From: Algoriphagus boritolerans DSM 17298 = JCM 18970
GTDB taxonomy: Bacteria; Bacteroidota; Bacteroidia; Cytophagales; Cyclobacteriaceae
Direction: 5' to 3'
Length of the DNA stretch: 64,000 nucleotides
Assembly: GCF_900108085.1 (NCBI RefSeq)
Contig: NZ_FNVR01000014.1
Span: 36,288 to 100,287, forward strand
Below, one piece after another: positions 24,681 to 34,235 of the stretch; within the stretch, counting starts at the first letter, position 1; the number at the start of each line of letters is the position of its first letter. Both the position numbers and the translations under genes were made by a program. A model generated the notes under the pieces. The model was not told where the DNA came from. It made no database searches and worked only from the letters and a program-made list of their open reading frames with translations.

Positions 24681-26015
24681 ATGAAACTCTGGCAAAAAGC
24701 CACCGGCAGCAAAAAAGAAGTGGAACAATTCACGATCGGTCGAGATCCTGAGTTTGATGTGATACTTGCTCCTTTTGATGTGTTAGGGTCAATGGCTCAT
24801 GCCAATATGCTGGCTAAAATCGGACTGTTGACTTCTGAGGAGAATGAAATTCTGCAAAAAGGATTGAAAGAAATTTACTTCGAAATCGAGCAGGGTAAGT
24901 TTAGTATAGCTGAGGGTGTGGAAGATGTACATTCTCAGGTGGAATTTTTACTCACGGAGCGATATGGAGAGGTTGGTAAAAAACTTCACAGCGGCAGAAG
25001 TCGAAACGATCAGGTTTTGGTAGACCTCAAGCTTTACTATCGAGCAGCAATCCGAGAAATAGTGGAAGATGCTCTGGAGCTTTTTGACTTACTGATTAGC
25101 CTTTCGGAAAAGCATAAAAATGACTTGATGCCGGGATATACGCATACCCAGCTCGCCATGCCTTCTTCTTTTGGACTTTGGTTTGGATCTTTTGCCGAGG
25201 GATTGACTGAAGATTTCGGTATGCTCAAAGCCGCTTTTGACCTCAGCAATAAAAACCCCTTGGGATCTGCGGCAGGTTACGGTTCCAGTTTTCCTCTGGA
25301 CAGAACTTTAACCACGGAATTATTAGGTTTTGCGGATCTCCATCATAACGTGATCAATGCTCAAAATAGCCGGGGAAAGACTGAAAAAACGCTTGCATTT
25401 GCAATGGCAGGAATGGCATCAACGCTCAATAGACTGGCGACCGATGTTTGTCTTTTCATGAATCAGCATTTTGCGTTTATCACTTTTCCGGATGATTTGA
25501 CTACGGGAAGCAGCATCATGCCTCATAAGAAAAATCCGGACGTTTTTGAGCTGATTCGATCCAAAACCAATCAGGTTCAGGGAATTTCCACTACTGTCGG
25601 CTATATGTTGACAAATATGTCCACTGGCTATCATCGGGATTTACAATTATTGAAAGAGGAGATTTTTCCAGGTATTGAGACACTTAAGTCCTGCCTGACG
25701 ATGACGACTTTTATGCTAAAATCAATCAAAGTCCGTCAGAACATTCTTCAAGATCCGTTTTATAAGCATCTTTTCTCCGTGGAAGTTGTGAATGAATTGG
25801 TCTTGAATGGAGTCCCTTTTCGTGATGCTTACAAGCAGGTCGGTTTGGAAATAGAAGCTGGGCAATTTGCTCCCAAACAAGACCAACTTAATCACACCCA
25901 CGAGGGAAGCATCGGGAATTTATGTCTGAAGGAGATTATTGAAAAAATGAAGTCAGCCACCAAATCCTTTGATTTCGAAAAGATTGATCAAAGAATTCTT
26001 GATTTATTGAAATAA
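24681..26015 (+). CDS. argH: Argininosuccinate lyase
   Basis: Final step: splits argininosuccinate to arginine and fumarate. It belongs to the fumarase/aspartase superfamily, 444 residues. The signature GSSIMPHKKNPDVFEL carries the mobile catalytic loop. VEDVHSQVE, HSGRSRNDQVLVDLKLY and PGYTHTQLAMP complete the active site. It closes the arginine operon, 12 bases after argE. A separate promoter follows for the SulP gene. Confidence 0.96.
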   Translation: MKLWQKATGSKKEVEQFTIGRDPEFDVILAPFDVLGSMAHANMLAKIGLLTSEENEILQKGLKEIYFEIEQGKFSIAEGVEDVHSQVEFLLTERYGEVGKKLHSGRSRNDQVLVDLKLYYRAAIREIVEDALELFDLLISLSEKHKNDLMPGYTHTQLAMPSSFGLWFGSFAEGLTEDFGMLKAAFDLSNKNPLGSAAGYGSSFPLDRTLTTELLGFADLHHNVINAQNSRGKTEKTLAFAMAGMASTLNRLATDVCLFMNQHFAFITFPDDLTTGSSIMPHKKNPDVFELIRSKTNQVQGISTTVGYMLTNMSTGYHRDLQLLKEEIFPGIETLKSCLTMTTFMLKSIKVRQNILQDPFYKHLFSVEVVNELVLNGVPFRDAYKQVGLEIEAGQFAPKQDQLNHTHEGSIGNLCLKEIIEKMKSATKSFDFEKIDQRILDLLK

Positions 26016-26065
26016 AATAATATTCCCACTCATCGAATTTTTTCAGGGTTTCCTTTTAATTATTT

Positions 26066-26073
26066 TATTTTTG
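26066..26073 (+). promoter_or_regulatory. Candidate -7 element for the SulP-carbonic anhydrase operon
   Basis: TATTTTTG is an exact TAnnTTTG match, 46 bases before the ATG at 26119. It overlaps a TTG (26071) that would otherwise be the earliest in-frame start of the SulP gene, which argues against that start. Confidence 0.42.
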
Positions 26074-26118
26074 GCCATATTGTCTTTTATCAATAAAAAA
26101 TCAACCCCAAAACTTAAT

Positions 26119-27660
26119 ATGAACAAACTTTTTGGAAGCAACTTAAAATATGATCTGAAATCAAGCATGGTCGTTTTTTTTGTAGCCCTACCCCTTTGTC
26201 TTGGAATTGCAGTTGCTAGTGGAGCTCCCCCCATGTCGGGGTTAATCGCTGGGATCGTAGGAGGTATTATTGTTGGTGTATTATCCGGTTCACAGGTGAG
26301 TGTAAGTGGACCGGCTGCAGGGCTTACGGTAATTGTTTTGGATTCTATCAGCTCATTGGGTACGTTCCAGCTATTTCTTGCAACCTTGGTGATAGCGGGT
26401 CTGATTCAATTGGGCCTTGGATTAGTCAAAGCCGGCATCTTAGGGTATTATTTCCCTCATTCTGTGATCAAAGGGATGCTTTCCGCCATTGGCTTAATTT
26501 TGATCTTGAAGCAAATCCCCCACGCACTCGGATACGACAAAGATCAAATGGGCGATTTGGCTTTTAAGCAATTGGATAATCAAAACACTTTTTCGGAAAT
26601 CTGGCTAGCAATTCAGTATTTCAGTCCAGGGGCAATACCTATTGTGATTGTGGCTTTAGCCATTTTGATTGGTTTTGATCATCCCAAAATAAAACACAAC
26701 AAAGTTTTAAGCGCGGTGCCAGCGGCACTTTGGGCAGTGTTGGCAGGAATAGTAATAAATCAATTTTATGGTTTTATTAAACCTGAATGGATTTTGAAAG
26801 ATGAACATTTGGTCACGATTCCGGTTTTGGGTGGTTTTAATGAAATAGGGTCGCTTTTTACTTTTCCTGACTTCAGTTTGATTACTACCAGTAACTTTTG
26901 GGTTATTGCCGTTACTCTTGCAATCATCGGGAGTATAGAAAGCCTTCTAAGCTTGGAGGCTGCCGACAAAATGGATCCCCAAAAAAGGATCAGTCCAGCA
27001 AGTCGTGAATTAGTCGCGCAAGGAGTGGGAAATACAGTTTCCGGTTTGATCGGTGGATTACCAGTGACTGCAGTAATTGTACGTACTACTGCCAATATTA
27101 CTTCAGGTGCAAAAACAAAATTATCAGCTATCCTCCATGGGATTTTGTTGGCGGTTTTGGTTCTGGCCATACCTGCTATGTTGAATAAAATTCCACTCAG
27201 TTGCCTTGCGGCAGTTTTATTCATTGTAGGATTCAAGCTGGCAAAGCCTTCCATTTTTGTCCACGAATGGGAAAAGGGATTGGATCAGTTTCTACCTTTT
27301 GTAATAACCATTCTTGCGATTCTGTTTACAGATTTATTGATGGGAATTGGGATAGGAATGGTTGTTGGAATGTTTTTCGTAATTAAAACAAATTTCCAAG
27401 AGGCAATCACGCTTACCGAAAGGAATGGTAACTACCTACTTAAACTTCACAAGGATGTTTCTTTTTTAAACAAAGCCCCTTTAAAAAATAAATTGGCTAC
27501 AATTCCTGAAGATAGTTTTGTGGTAATTAATGCATTTAAAGCCAAATTCATTGATCAAGACATTAGAGATGTATTAAATGATTTTATCGAATCTTCTTAT
27601 GAAAAAAACATCAAAATAGAAATTGAGGGATTTAATTATAATTTAAAACAACCTGCATGA
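26119..27660 (+). CDS. SulP-family inorganic anion transporter (likely bicarbonate)
   Basis: An inner-membrane transporter of 513 residues with about a dozen hydrophobic segments. SulP features include GIAVASGAPPMSGLIAGIVGG near the N-terminus, SVSGPAAGLTVIVLD, and SIESLLSLEAADKMDP. A degenerate STAS-like cytoplasmic tail lies after about residue 440 (SFVVINAFKAKFIDQDIRD). Its last four bases overlap the start of a beta carbonic anhydrase gene. Such coupling suggests bicarbonate rather than sulfate transport, by analogy with BicA-type systems. The ATG at 26119 is chosen over the TTG at 26071. Confidence 0.88.
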   Translation: MNKLFGSNLKYDLKSSMVVFFVALPLCLGIAVASGAPPMSGLIAGIVGGIIVGVLSGSQVSVSGPAAGLTVIVLDSISSLGTFQLFLATLVIAGLIQLGLGLVKAGILGYYFPHSVIKGMLSAIGLILILKQIPHALGYDKDQMGDLAFKQLDNQNTFSEIWLAIQYFSPGAIPIVIVALAILIGFDHPKIKHNKVLSAVPAALWAVLAGIVINQFYGFIKPEWILKDEHLVTIPVLGGFNEIGSLFTFPDFSLITTSNFWVIAVTLAIIGSIESLLSLEAADKMDPQKRISPASRELVAQGVGNTVSGLIGGLPVTAVIVRTTANITSGAKTKLSAILHGILLAVLVLAIPAMLNKIPLSCLAAVLFIVGFKLAKPSIFVHEWEKGLDQFLPFVITILAILFTDLLMGIGIGMVVGMFFVIKTNFQEAITLTERNGNYLLKLHKDVSFLNKAPLKNKLATIPEDSFVVINAFKAKFIDQDIRDVLNDFIESSYEKNIKIEIEGFNYNLKQPA

Positions 27661-28298
27661 ATCCTTACGAAAAATTACTTCTTCAAAACAAGGCCTGGTC
27701 GGAAGAAAAAATACAACTTGACAAAAACTATTTCGAACGACTGGCACATCAACAAAAACCCAAATTTCTTTGGATCGGTTGCTCGGATAGTCGGGTGCCT
27801 GCAAATGAAATCACAGGGACAGATCCGGGTGAGATCTTTGTTCACCGGAACATCGCAAATATGGTCGTGCAAACCGATCTAAACATGCTTTCTGTTCTAC
27901 AATATGCGGTAGAATACCTCAAGGTAGAGCACATCATCGTATGCGGACATTACGGGTGCGGTGGCGTGGATGCAGCATTGACCAATAAGTCTTTTGGCTT
28001 AATAAACAAGTGGCTTAGAAACATCAAAGAAGTCTATAAAACTCATCAGGAAGAAATAGATAAAGAGCATTCCCACTCTGAGAAAATCAATAAGCTCGTG
28101 GAATTAAATGTCCTCGAACAATGTCAGGATTTGATCAAGACTTCCATCATTCAAAAGGCCTGGAAATCCAGAAATGGTCCAGAGGTTCACGGTTGGGTTT
28201 ATAGTCTTTCTGATGGTATTGTAAATGAATTGGTCACCATCAAGCCCGACTTGGATGCTATTCATCCTATTTTCCGATACGAGGATTCAGAACTTTAA
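27657..28298 (+). CDS. Beta-class carbonic anhydrase
   Basis: Interconverts CO2 and bicarbonate in the cytoplasm. The 213-residue protein has all beta-class zinc ligands: C42, D44 and R46 in CSDSRVPANE, and H98 and C101 in HYGCGGVDAAL. Its ATG overlaps the SulP stop (ATGA), so the two proteins are made together. I infer that it supplies or consumes the bicarbonate moved by the transporter. Confidence 0.95.
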   Translation: MNPYEKLLLQNKAWSEEKIQLDKNYFERLAHQQKPKFLWIGCSDSRVPANEITGTDPGEIFVHRNIANMVVQTDLNMLSVLQYAVEYLKVEHIIVCGHYGCGGVDAALTNKSFGLINKWLRNIKEVYKTHQEEIDKEHSHSEKINKLVELNVLEQCQDLIKTSIIQKAWKSRNGPEVHGWVYSLSDGIVNELVTIKPDLDAIHPIFRYEDSEL

Positions 28299-28362
28299 TT
28301 AAAATTCATCCCGAAATCTGTGATTTAATTTTGAAATCTCAGTTTTCGGATTTTTATTTGAA

Positions 28363-28370
28363 TATCTTTT
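28363..28370 (+). promoter_or_regulatory. Candidate promoter -7 element for the metY-metX leader
   Basis: TATCTTTT matches TAnnTTTG at seven of eight positions. It would start transcription roughly 15-20 bases before the SAM riboswitch, a sensible distance. No strong -33 element was identified. Confidence 0.3.
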
Positions 28371-28390
28371 CACTTTTTAAGTGTGAGGAT

Positions 28391-28482
28391 TTATACAGAA
28401 GAGGCGAGAGACAGGCTCATTGACCCTCTGGCAACCTTCCACAACGGAGGAAAGGTGCCAATTCCTGCCGAACGAGGTATTC
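28391..28482 (+). ncRNA. SAM riboswitch (S-box, SAM-I type variant)
   Basis: The region carries the conserved S-box core pieces in order: AGAAGAGGCGAGAGAC, CTGGCAACC, then AAGGTGCCAATTCC followed by TGCC. The ends pair as P1 (ATAC 28393-28396 with GTAT 28477-28480), and the CCTTCC/GGAGG arm forms P3. It lies in the 5' leader of metY and metX. It should bind S-adenosylmethionine and lower expression when methionine is plentiful. The P2 region deviates from the Firmicutes consensus, as is common in Bacteroidota. Confidence 0.82.
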
Positions 28483-28510
28483 TCTTTTGGAACTATAAAT
28501 TCTTCGCAAT

Positions 28511-28630
28511 ATGAATCGATCAATTCCCTTCTCTTATTTATTGGACCTTCGGTCAAATGCCACGCTATTTTTGGCAGTTCGATGTAAGCTCTATTGGCAG
28601 CTACCTCCCAAAATTCTATCTTTTAACTAA
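28511..28630 (+). CDS. Possible small ORF between the SAM riboswitch and metY, 39 aa
   Basis: An ATG-initiated 39-codon frame starts 31 bases after the riboswitch P1 and ends 50 bases before metY. The product would be hydrophobic in the middle (NATLFLAV) with a Cys-Lys-Leu-Tyr-Trp segment. It is not rich in Met or Cys, so a classic leader peptide role is not evident. It could be the expression platform seen through a chance frame. Listed as a candidate only. Confidence 0.22.
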   Translation: MNRSIPFSYLLDLRSNATLFLAVRCKLYWQLPPKILSFN

Positions 28631-28668
28631 ATACTTAATTATTATTTTCCTTTTCTCTAACCGTTTAA

Positions 28669-29985
<1,317 letters not shown>

Positions 29986-29993
29986 TTTCCCCA

Positions 29994-31046
29994 ATGAATT
30001 TAACAAGCCAATATGCTGATTTGACTATGGCCAAGGAAGTTTTCCATTCGACCGAACCGTTACAATTGGAGTCGGGCGAGGTACTCAGAAAATTTGACCT
30101 CGCATACACCACTTACGGACAGATGAATGCGAAAAAGTCCAATGTAATCTGGGTAGTTCATGCACTTACAGGAGATTCTAATGCAGCAGAATGGTGGAAT
30201 GGCCTTATCGGAGAAGATAAGTTTTTCGATCCCGGCAGACATTTCATTATTTGTGCAAACCTCCTGGGAAGTTGCTATGGATCTACTCATCCCTTCAGCG
30301 AAAATCCCGATACCGGGATACCTTATTTCTATGATTTCCCTCAAGTAACCACAAGAGATCTGGCGGCAAGTTTGGAGCGCTTAAGACAACACCTGGGGAT
30401 CGAACGAATCCAGACCTTGATCGGTGGTTCCCTGGGAGGACAAGTTTGTCTGGAATGGGCTTTGACTTTAGGTCAAAAACTCGACAATGCTGTTATCTTG
30501 GCTTCTACCGCAAAAACTTCACCTTGGGTTATCGGCTTTAATGAGACCCAGCGGATGGCAATCGAATCGGATTGTACCTGGGGAGAATGCCATGAACTGG
30601 CCGGTAGCAAAGGTTTGGAGACTGCCAGGGCTATCGCTATGCTTACCTATCGTCATCCGGATGACTTATTGATCAAGCAAAGCGAACGGGAAGAAAAGAC
30701 AGATGGGTTTAGGGCTTCATCTTATCTCAGATATCAGGGGAAAAAACTTGCCAAAAGATTTAATGCGCTCTCCTATTGGACACTCTCCAAAGCGATGGAC
30801 AGTCATGATCTCGGAAGAGGAAGAGGAGGCGTAGAAATTGCTTTAGGGAAAATTGAGGCCAAAGTCTTGAGTATTGGCGTTAATTCAGACCTTCTTTTTC
30901 TTTCATCAGAATGCCAATTCATCAGTCAAAAAGTAAAACGTGGCACGTACAAGGAGATAAAATCAACTGCTGGTCACGATGCTTTTCTGATTGAGTTTGA
31001 ACAATTGGCCTATTTTCTCCAATCATTTTACCTTGAACAACGATAA
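29994..31046 (+). CDS. metX: Homoserine O-acetyltransferase
   Basis: Activates homoserine with acetyl-CoA to give the MetY substrate. It is an alpha/beta hydrolase of 350 residues. The nucleophile S146 lies in LIGGSLGGQVCLEW. The acid is in the GVNSDLLF region, and the His in STAGHDAFLIEF. The entry motif VVHALTGDSNA is also typical. Specificity for acetyl versus succinyl donor was not tested against the known determinants. Its stop lies inside a bidirectional terminator. Confidence 0.93.
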   Translation: MNLTSQYADLTMAKEVFHSTEPLQLESGEVLRKFDLAYTTYGQMNAKKSNVIWVVHALTGDSNAAEWWNGLIGEDKFFDPGRHFIICANLLGSCYGSTHPFSENPDTGIPYFYDFPQVTTRDLAASLERLRQHLGIERIQTLIGGSLGGQVCLEWALTLGQKLDNAVILASTAKTSPWVIGFNETQRMAIESDCTWGECHELAGSKGLETARAIAMLTYRHPDDLLIKQSEREEKTDGFRASSYLRYQGKKLAKRFNALSYWTLSKAMDSHDLGRGRGGVEIALGKIEAKVLSIGVNSDLLFLSSECQFISQKVKRGTYKEIKSTAGHDAFLIEFEQLAYFLQSFYLEQR

Positions 31047-31071
31047 AAAAAGCGGCTTACCCGCTTTTTTT
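31045..31071. terminator. Shared bidirectional terminator of metX and the DUF2147 gene
   Basis: Perfect 11-bp arms (31045-31055 and 31061-31071) flank a 5-base loop, with seven A or T residues at each outer edge. The stop codons of both convergent genes lie in the outer arms, so one hairpin serves both. Confidence 0.9.
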
Positions 31072-31510
31072 ATTTTACCCTTGTCCATTCTACCGTTCGG
31101 CCCACAAATGAAAAGCCTAAATATCCTCTCATTTCCAATACCGAATCTGATTTGAGTTTCAATTCACAGGAATAGGTTTTACCATTTTTTGGATCGTAGA
31201 TTTCACCATCTTTCCACACTCCTCCTGAGTATTTCAATCCTTTCAAAATAGGCAATCCCATCAACGTGCGCTGTCTCATTTTCGGATCGGAATTTTGCCT
31301 ATCGGTGGCAGGCTTACCATCCGGATTAGGGTCTTTTAGCCAAGCGATTTTTCCAATGTACTCCGATTCCTTTTTGGTAATTTCAACTTGTGCTGTCTTT
31401 TCTGTATTGTACCAAAGCCCCAGGATTTTGTTTTCTGTTTGTGCATGAGCTTGACTGGCCAAACCCAGGACCAATACCACGAGAAGTGAAACTATTTGTC
31501 TTTTTTTCAT
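31070..31510 (-). CDS. DUF2147-family secreted protein
   Basis: Begun at the ATG at 31510, the protein has 146 residues with a Sec signal peptide (KKRQIVSLLVVLVLGLASQAHA). The mature part matches DUF2147: ILGLWYNTEKTAQVEI at the start, YIGKIAWLKDPN, and a C-terminal GYLGFSFVGRTVEWTR. Members are small periplasmic beta-rich proteins, some of them linked to lipid-like ligands; the function here is unknown. The longer frame upstream of 31510 contains a palindromic repeat and no signal, so it is rejected. Confidence 0.87.
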   Translation of the reverse strand: MKKRQIVSLLVVLVLGLASQAHAQTENKILGLWYNTEKTAQVEITKKESEYIGKIAWLKDPNPDGKPATDRQNSDPKMRQRTLMGLPILKGLKYSGGVWKDGEIYDPKNGKTYSCELKLKSDSVLEMRGYLGFSFVGRTVEWTRVK

Positions 31511-31555
31511 GTGTTTATAATTTTCTAAAAGGCCACATGGAATCTCGCAAGGTTT

Positions 31556-31572
31556 CCCCGAAGTTATCGGGG
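31556..31572. repeat. CCCCGA/TCGGGG palindrome
   Basis: Six-base GC-rich arms (31556-31561 and 31567-31572) with a 5-base loop lie in the divergent spacer before the DUF2147 gene and pdeM. A similar element occurs at 22742-22760, suggesting a dispersed short palindrome. Confidence 0.45.
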
Positions 31573-31660
31573 CATCCCAGTGTGTGACGATCTTCGTCCT
31601 GCTCGATTTCATGAAAATTAAATTTTGATATCCTCAAATACGGATAGCTTTGAAACTATT

Positions 31661-32359
31661 ATGCATGAAGTAAATAATTCAATCAATAACCTCACCCAAG
31701 TTTCCTTCGAATTTGATGGAATTGCACTTTCCATTAGGAAAGAAAAAGCAGTTTGGATGCCGGCTTTAAAGGTCCTATTGATTGCTGACCTGCATTTTGG
31801 AAAAGCGGCTCATTTCAGAAAGTCAGGAATTCCGATACCCGAACCGATTCATGACGCAGATTTGTCTCAGTTGAATAAACTTCAGGAAGAACTTCAGCCA
31901 ACTCAAACGTATTTTCTCGGCGATTTATTTCATTCAGACTGGAATAGTCAATGGGATTATTTCAACGTTTTTTTGAGTCGGTTTCCCACTACTGAATTTC
32001 ATTTGATAAAAGGAAATCACGATGTCCTTTCTCCTCAAGCTTACCATCAGTCTTCGTTAAAAATTCATAATGAACCCTTGTCTATTGGCAAGATTTTACT
32101 TTCCCATGAGCCTATGGAGAGTATTCCCACCGGACATCTGAATCTCTGTGGACACATCCATCCGGGAGTCAGATTATTAGGAAAAGCAAGACAAACGGTT
32201 CGAATCCCCTGTTTCCACTTATCCAAATCCCGACTTATTCTTCCCGCTTTCGGCAATTTCACCGGTTTGGCATTGGTGAAGCCAAAAGATGGGGATACTA
32301 TTTGGGGAATCACACCCGAAAAAATCATCCACATCCTTTCTGGCACATCGATTGGTTAA
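31661..32359 (+). CDS. pdeM: PdeM-type metallophosphoesterase (ligase-associated DNA repair family)
   Basis: A calcineurin-like phosphoesterase of 232 residues from the ATG at 31661 (a TTG at 31625 would add 12). Metal-site motifs are in order: LLIADLHFGKAAHFRKSG, TYFLGDLFHS, LIKGNHDVLS, LLSHEP and LCGHIHPG. The Phe-Gly-Lys-Ala-Ala-His-Phe pattern marks the PdeM group, which elsewhere clusters with a DNA ligase, an exonuclease and a helicase. Those partners are not next to it here. A nuclease or phosphodiesterase role in DNA repair is inferred from the family. Confidence 0.87.
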   Translation: MHEVNNSINNLTQVSFEFDGIALSIRKEKAVWMPALKVLLIADLHFGKAAHFRKSGIPIPEPIHDADLSQLNKLQEELQPTQTYFLGDLFHSDWNSQWDYFNVFLSRFPTTEFHLIKGNHDVLSPQAYHQSSLKIHNEPLSIGKILLSHEPMESIPTGHLNLCGHIHPGVRLLGKARQTVRIPCFHLSKSRLILPAFGNFTGLALVKPKDGDTIWGITPEKIIHILSGTSIG

Positions 32360-32383
32360 ATCCGCTTGGCTTTCCTATTTTTG
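32352..32383 (+). promoter_or_regulatory. Candidate promoter for ftsX
   Basis: A TTG (32352-32354) followed about 20 bases later by TATTTTTG (32376-32383) fits the Bacteroidota -33/-7 architecture. It overlaps the 3' end of pdeM and lies 17 bases before the ftsX ATG, suggesting that ftsX can be transcribed on its own. Confidence 0.45.
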
Positions 32384-32400
32384 AACTGAATTACCCAACT

Positions 32401-33291
32401 ATGGCTAACCCCGCTCGAACAAAAAAAACACTTGGACATTTTAAGTTTGGCAGTGTACTCTTCAGCACTACCCTATCACTCTTCATTGTTGGACTTTTCG
32501 GAGTGATCTTGATTCAAGCAAGGACATTAACGAAAATGATCCGTGAAAATATTGAGATTCAGGTTTTCCTGGATAAGGGACTTCCGGAAGATCAGCTGAA
32601 AGAAATTCAAAAAAACATTTCCGGCAGACCATTCATCTTGACCAAATCGGATTCAGTTGGTTTGAGGTTTATATCTGACGAAGAGGCTGCAGCCACATTT
32701 ATTGAAAGTACCGGTGAGGATTTCACCAAATTCCTCGAGGATAATCCGCTCAGGGACAGTTATGTTATTACTATAGCGGAGGAGTTTCAGACTTCTGAAC
32801 AATTGGAAACGATCGCAAAAGATCTGGAAGCAATTCCGGGGGTTTTTGAAGTTTCGTACATGACTGACCTCGTCGAATCGATCAATAAAAACCTACTCAA
32901 AGTCAGCTTGGTAATGGGAGGTTTCATTTTAATTCTCATTATTACTGTGGTCATGCTGATCAATAATACCATCAGACTTGCGCTGTTTTCCCAGCGATTT
33001 TTGATCCGATCCATGCAATTGGTAGGTGCTACGAGAGGTTTTATCCGAAAGCCATTTCTGATGCGGGCCCTTCTTTTTGGAATGATCGCCGGGGCTTTGG
33101 CATCGATTATACTCTTTGGATTGGTACAATATACCAAAGCCAATATTGAGGGATTTGCCATGCTTCAAAACCAGGAAATGTTGCTGATTCTTTTTGGCGG
33201 ACTGATCTTGGTGGGTGGTATTTTGAGTGTATTTAGCACGCTGAGAGCGGTAAACAAATATTTAAACATGTCCCTGGACGAATTATACTAA
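32401..33291 (+). CDS. ftsX: Cell-division ABC transporter permease FtsX
   Basis: Membrane subunit of the FtsEX complex, which controls peptidoglycan hydrolases at the division site. The 296-residue protein has one N-terminal helix (SLFIVGLFGVILIQA) and a periplasmic domain of about 130 residues (IEIQVFLDKGLPEDQ onward). Three C-terminal helices follow, with the FtsX/MacB-type core VMLINNTIRLALFSQRFLIR and LVGATRGFIRKPFL. I use ATG 32401, discarding an N-terminal extension that would run into pdeM. FtsE is not encoded nearby. The DUF3098 gene follows after 2 bases. Confidence 0.92.
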   Translation: MANPARTKKTLGHFKFGSVLFSTTLSLFIVGLFGVILIQARTLTKMIRENIEIQVFLDKGLPEDQLKEIQKNISGRPFILTKSDSVGLRFISDEEAAATFIESTGEDFTKFLEDNPLRDSYVITIAEEFQTSEQLETIAKDLEAIPGVFEVSYMTDLVESINKNLLKVSLVMGGFILILIITVVMLINNTIRLALFSQRFLIRSMQLVGATRGFIRKPFLMRALLFGMIAGALASIILFGLVQYTKANIEGFAMLQNQEMLLILFGGLILVGGILSVFSTLRAVNKYLNMSLDELY

Positions 33292-33293
33292 TT

Positions 33294-33503
33294 ATGTGCA
33301 ACACACCTTTTCCTTTTTCCAAGAAAAACTACCAACTCATGCTGATTGGTCTCGGACTGATCGTCTTGGGTTTTATTATCATTGGCTTGGATGGTCAGCC
33401 CCACGGTAATGGTGTGTTGGGATTGACCATTGGCCCGATCATCGTATTATCAGGCTTTATCTTTGAGTTTTATGCGATTTTCGCAAAGTCTGAGAAAAGC
33501 TAA
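33294..33503 (+). CDS. DUF3098-family small membrane protein
   Basis: A 69-residue protein with two transmembrane helices. FPFSKKNYQLMLIGLGLIVLG is the family hallmark, and the second helix follows a glycine-rich loop. DUF3098 genes are commonly found between ftsX and truB in this phylum, as here, which suggests a link to division or the envelope, although no function is established. Only 2 bases separate it from ftsX. Confidence 0.88.
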   Translation: MCNTPFPFSKKNYQLMLIGLGLIVLGFIIIGLDGQPHGNGVLGLTIGPIIVLSGFIFEFYAIFAKSEKS

Positions 33504-33551
33504 ATCTTCCTTTTTCAATTCTCCTTCAGAGAGTTGTATAATTTTTAAAAC

Positions 33552-34235
33552 ATGCAGCAAGAAGCGTACGGAGAAGTATTTCTGATAGATAAACCATTGG
33601 AATGGACGTCATTCGATGTGGTGAAAAAAGTGAGAAATGCCCTGCGTATCAAAAAAGTCGGCCATGCCGGTACGCTTGATCCTTTGGCCACCGGTTTATT
33701 AATTGTCTGTGCAGGCAGACAGACTAAACAGATCGAAACCTACATGGGTCAGGAAAAGGAATATACCGGTTCTTTCATAATAGGAGCAACTACTGAGTCA
33801 TTTGACTTGGAAAAGCCTGTAATCCCGGTTGCTGACCCATCTTTTATTACTTTGGAGCAAGTCAGGGCTGCCGCAGCACAATTGACTGGTGCTATTTCCC
33901 AGATTCCTCCCATGCATTCCGCGATCAAAGTAGATGGAAAGCGAGTGTATGAATCAGCCCGAAAAGGGATCGAGGTAAAAATGGAAGCTAGACCTGTCCA
34001 AGTCAGAGAGTTTGAGATTACAGGATTTGACTCAAATGAAATTCGATTTCGAATATCCTGTTCCAAAGGAACTTATATTCGGAGCCTTGCGCGTGATCTT
34101 GGTGAGATTTTGGGTGTAGGGGCTTATATGAATTCCTTGAGGCGAACCCGAATTGGAGATTTTTTGGTCTCAGATGCTCATAACTTGCCCGAGTTGGTAG
34201 AAAAAATTAAAGCGCGCTCCCATGAAAATCTATGA
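33552..34235 (+). CDS. truB: tRNA pseudouridine-55 synthase
   Basis: Converts U55 of the T-loop of tRNAs to pseudouridine. The protein has 227 residues, the short form without a C-terminal PUA domain. The catalytic Asp lies in [14 protein letters not shown]. Other TruB motifs are [13 protein letters not shown] [15 protein letters not shown] at the N-terminus, [15 protein letters not shown], and [15 protein letters not shown]. Its 3' end overlaps ribF by 14 bases, a conserved pairing. Confidence 0.95.
   Translation: MQQEAYGEVFLIDKPLEWTSFDVVKKVRNALRIKKVGHAGTLDPLATGLLIVCAGRQTKQIETYMGQEKEYTGSFIIGATTESFDLEKPVIPVADPSFITLEQVRAAAAQLTGAISQIPPMHSAIKVDGKRVYESARKGIEVKMEARPVQVREFEITGFDSNEIRFRISCSKGTYIRSLARDLGEILGVGAYMNSLRRTRIGDFLVSDAHNLPELVEKIKARSHENL

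Noticed and set aside
31511..31612. N-terminal extension of the DUF2147 protein
   Set aside because: It contains the CCCCGA/TCGGGG palindrome and would bury the signal peptide.
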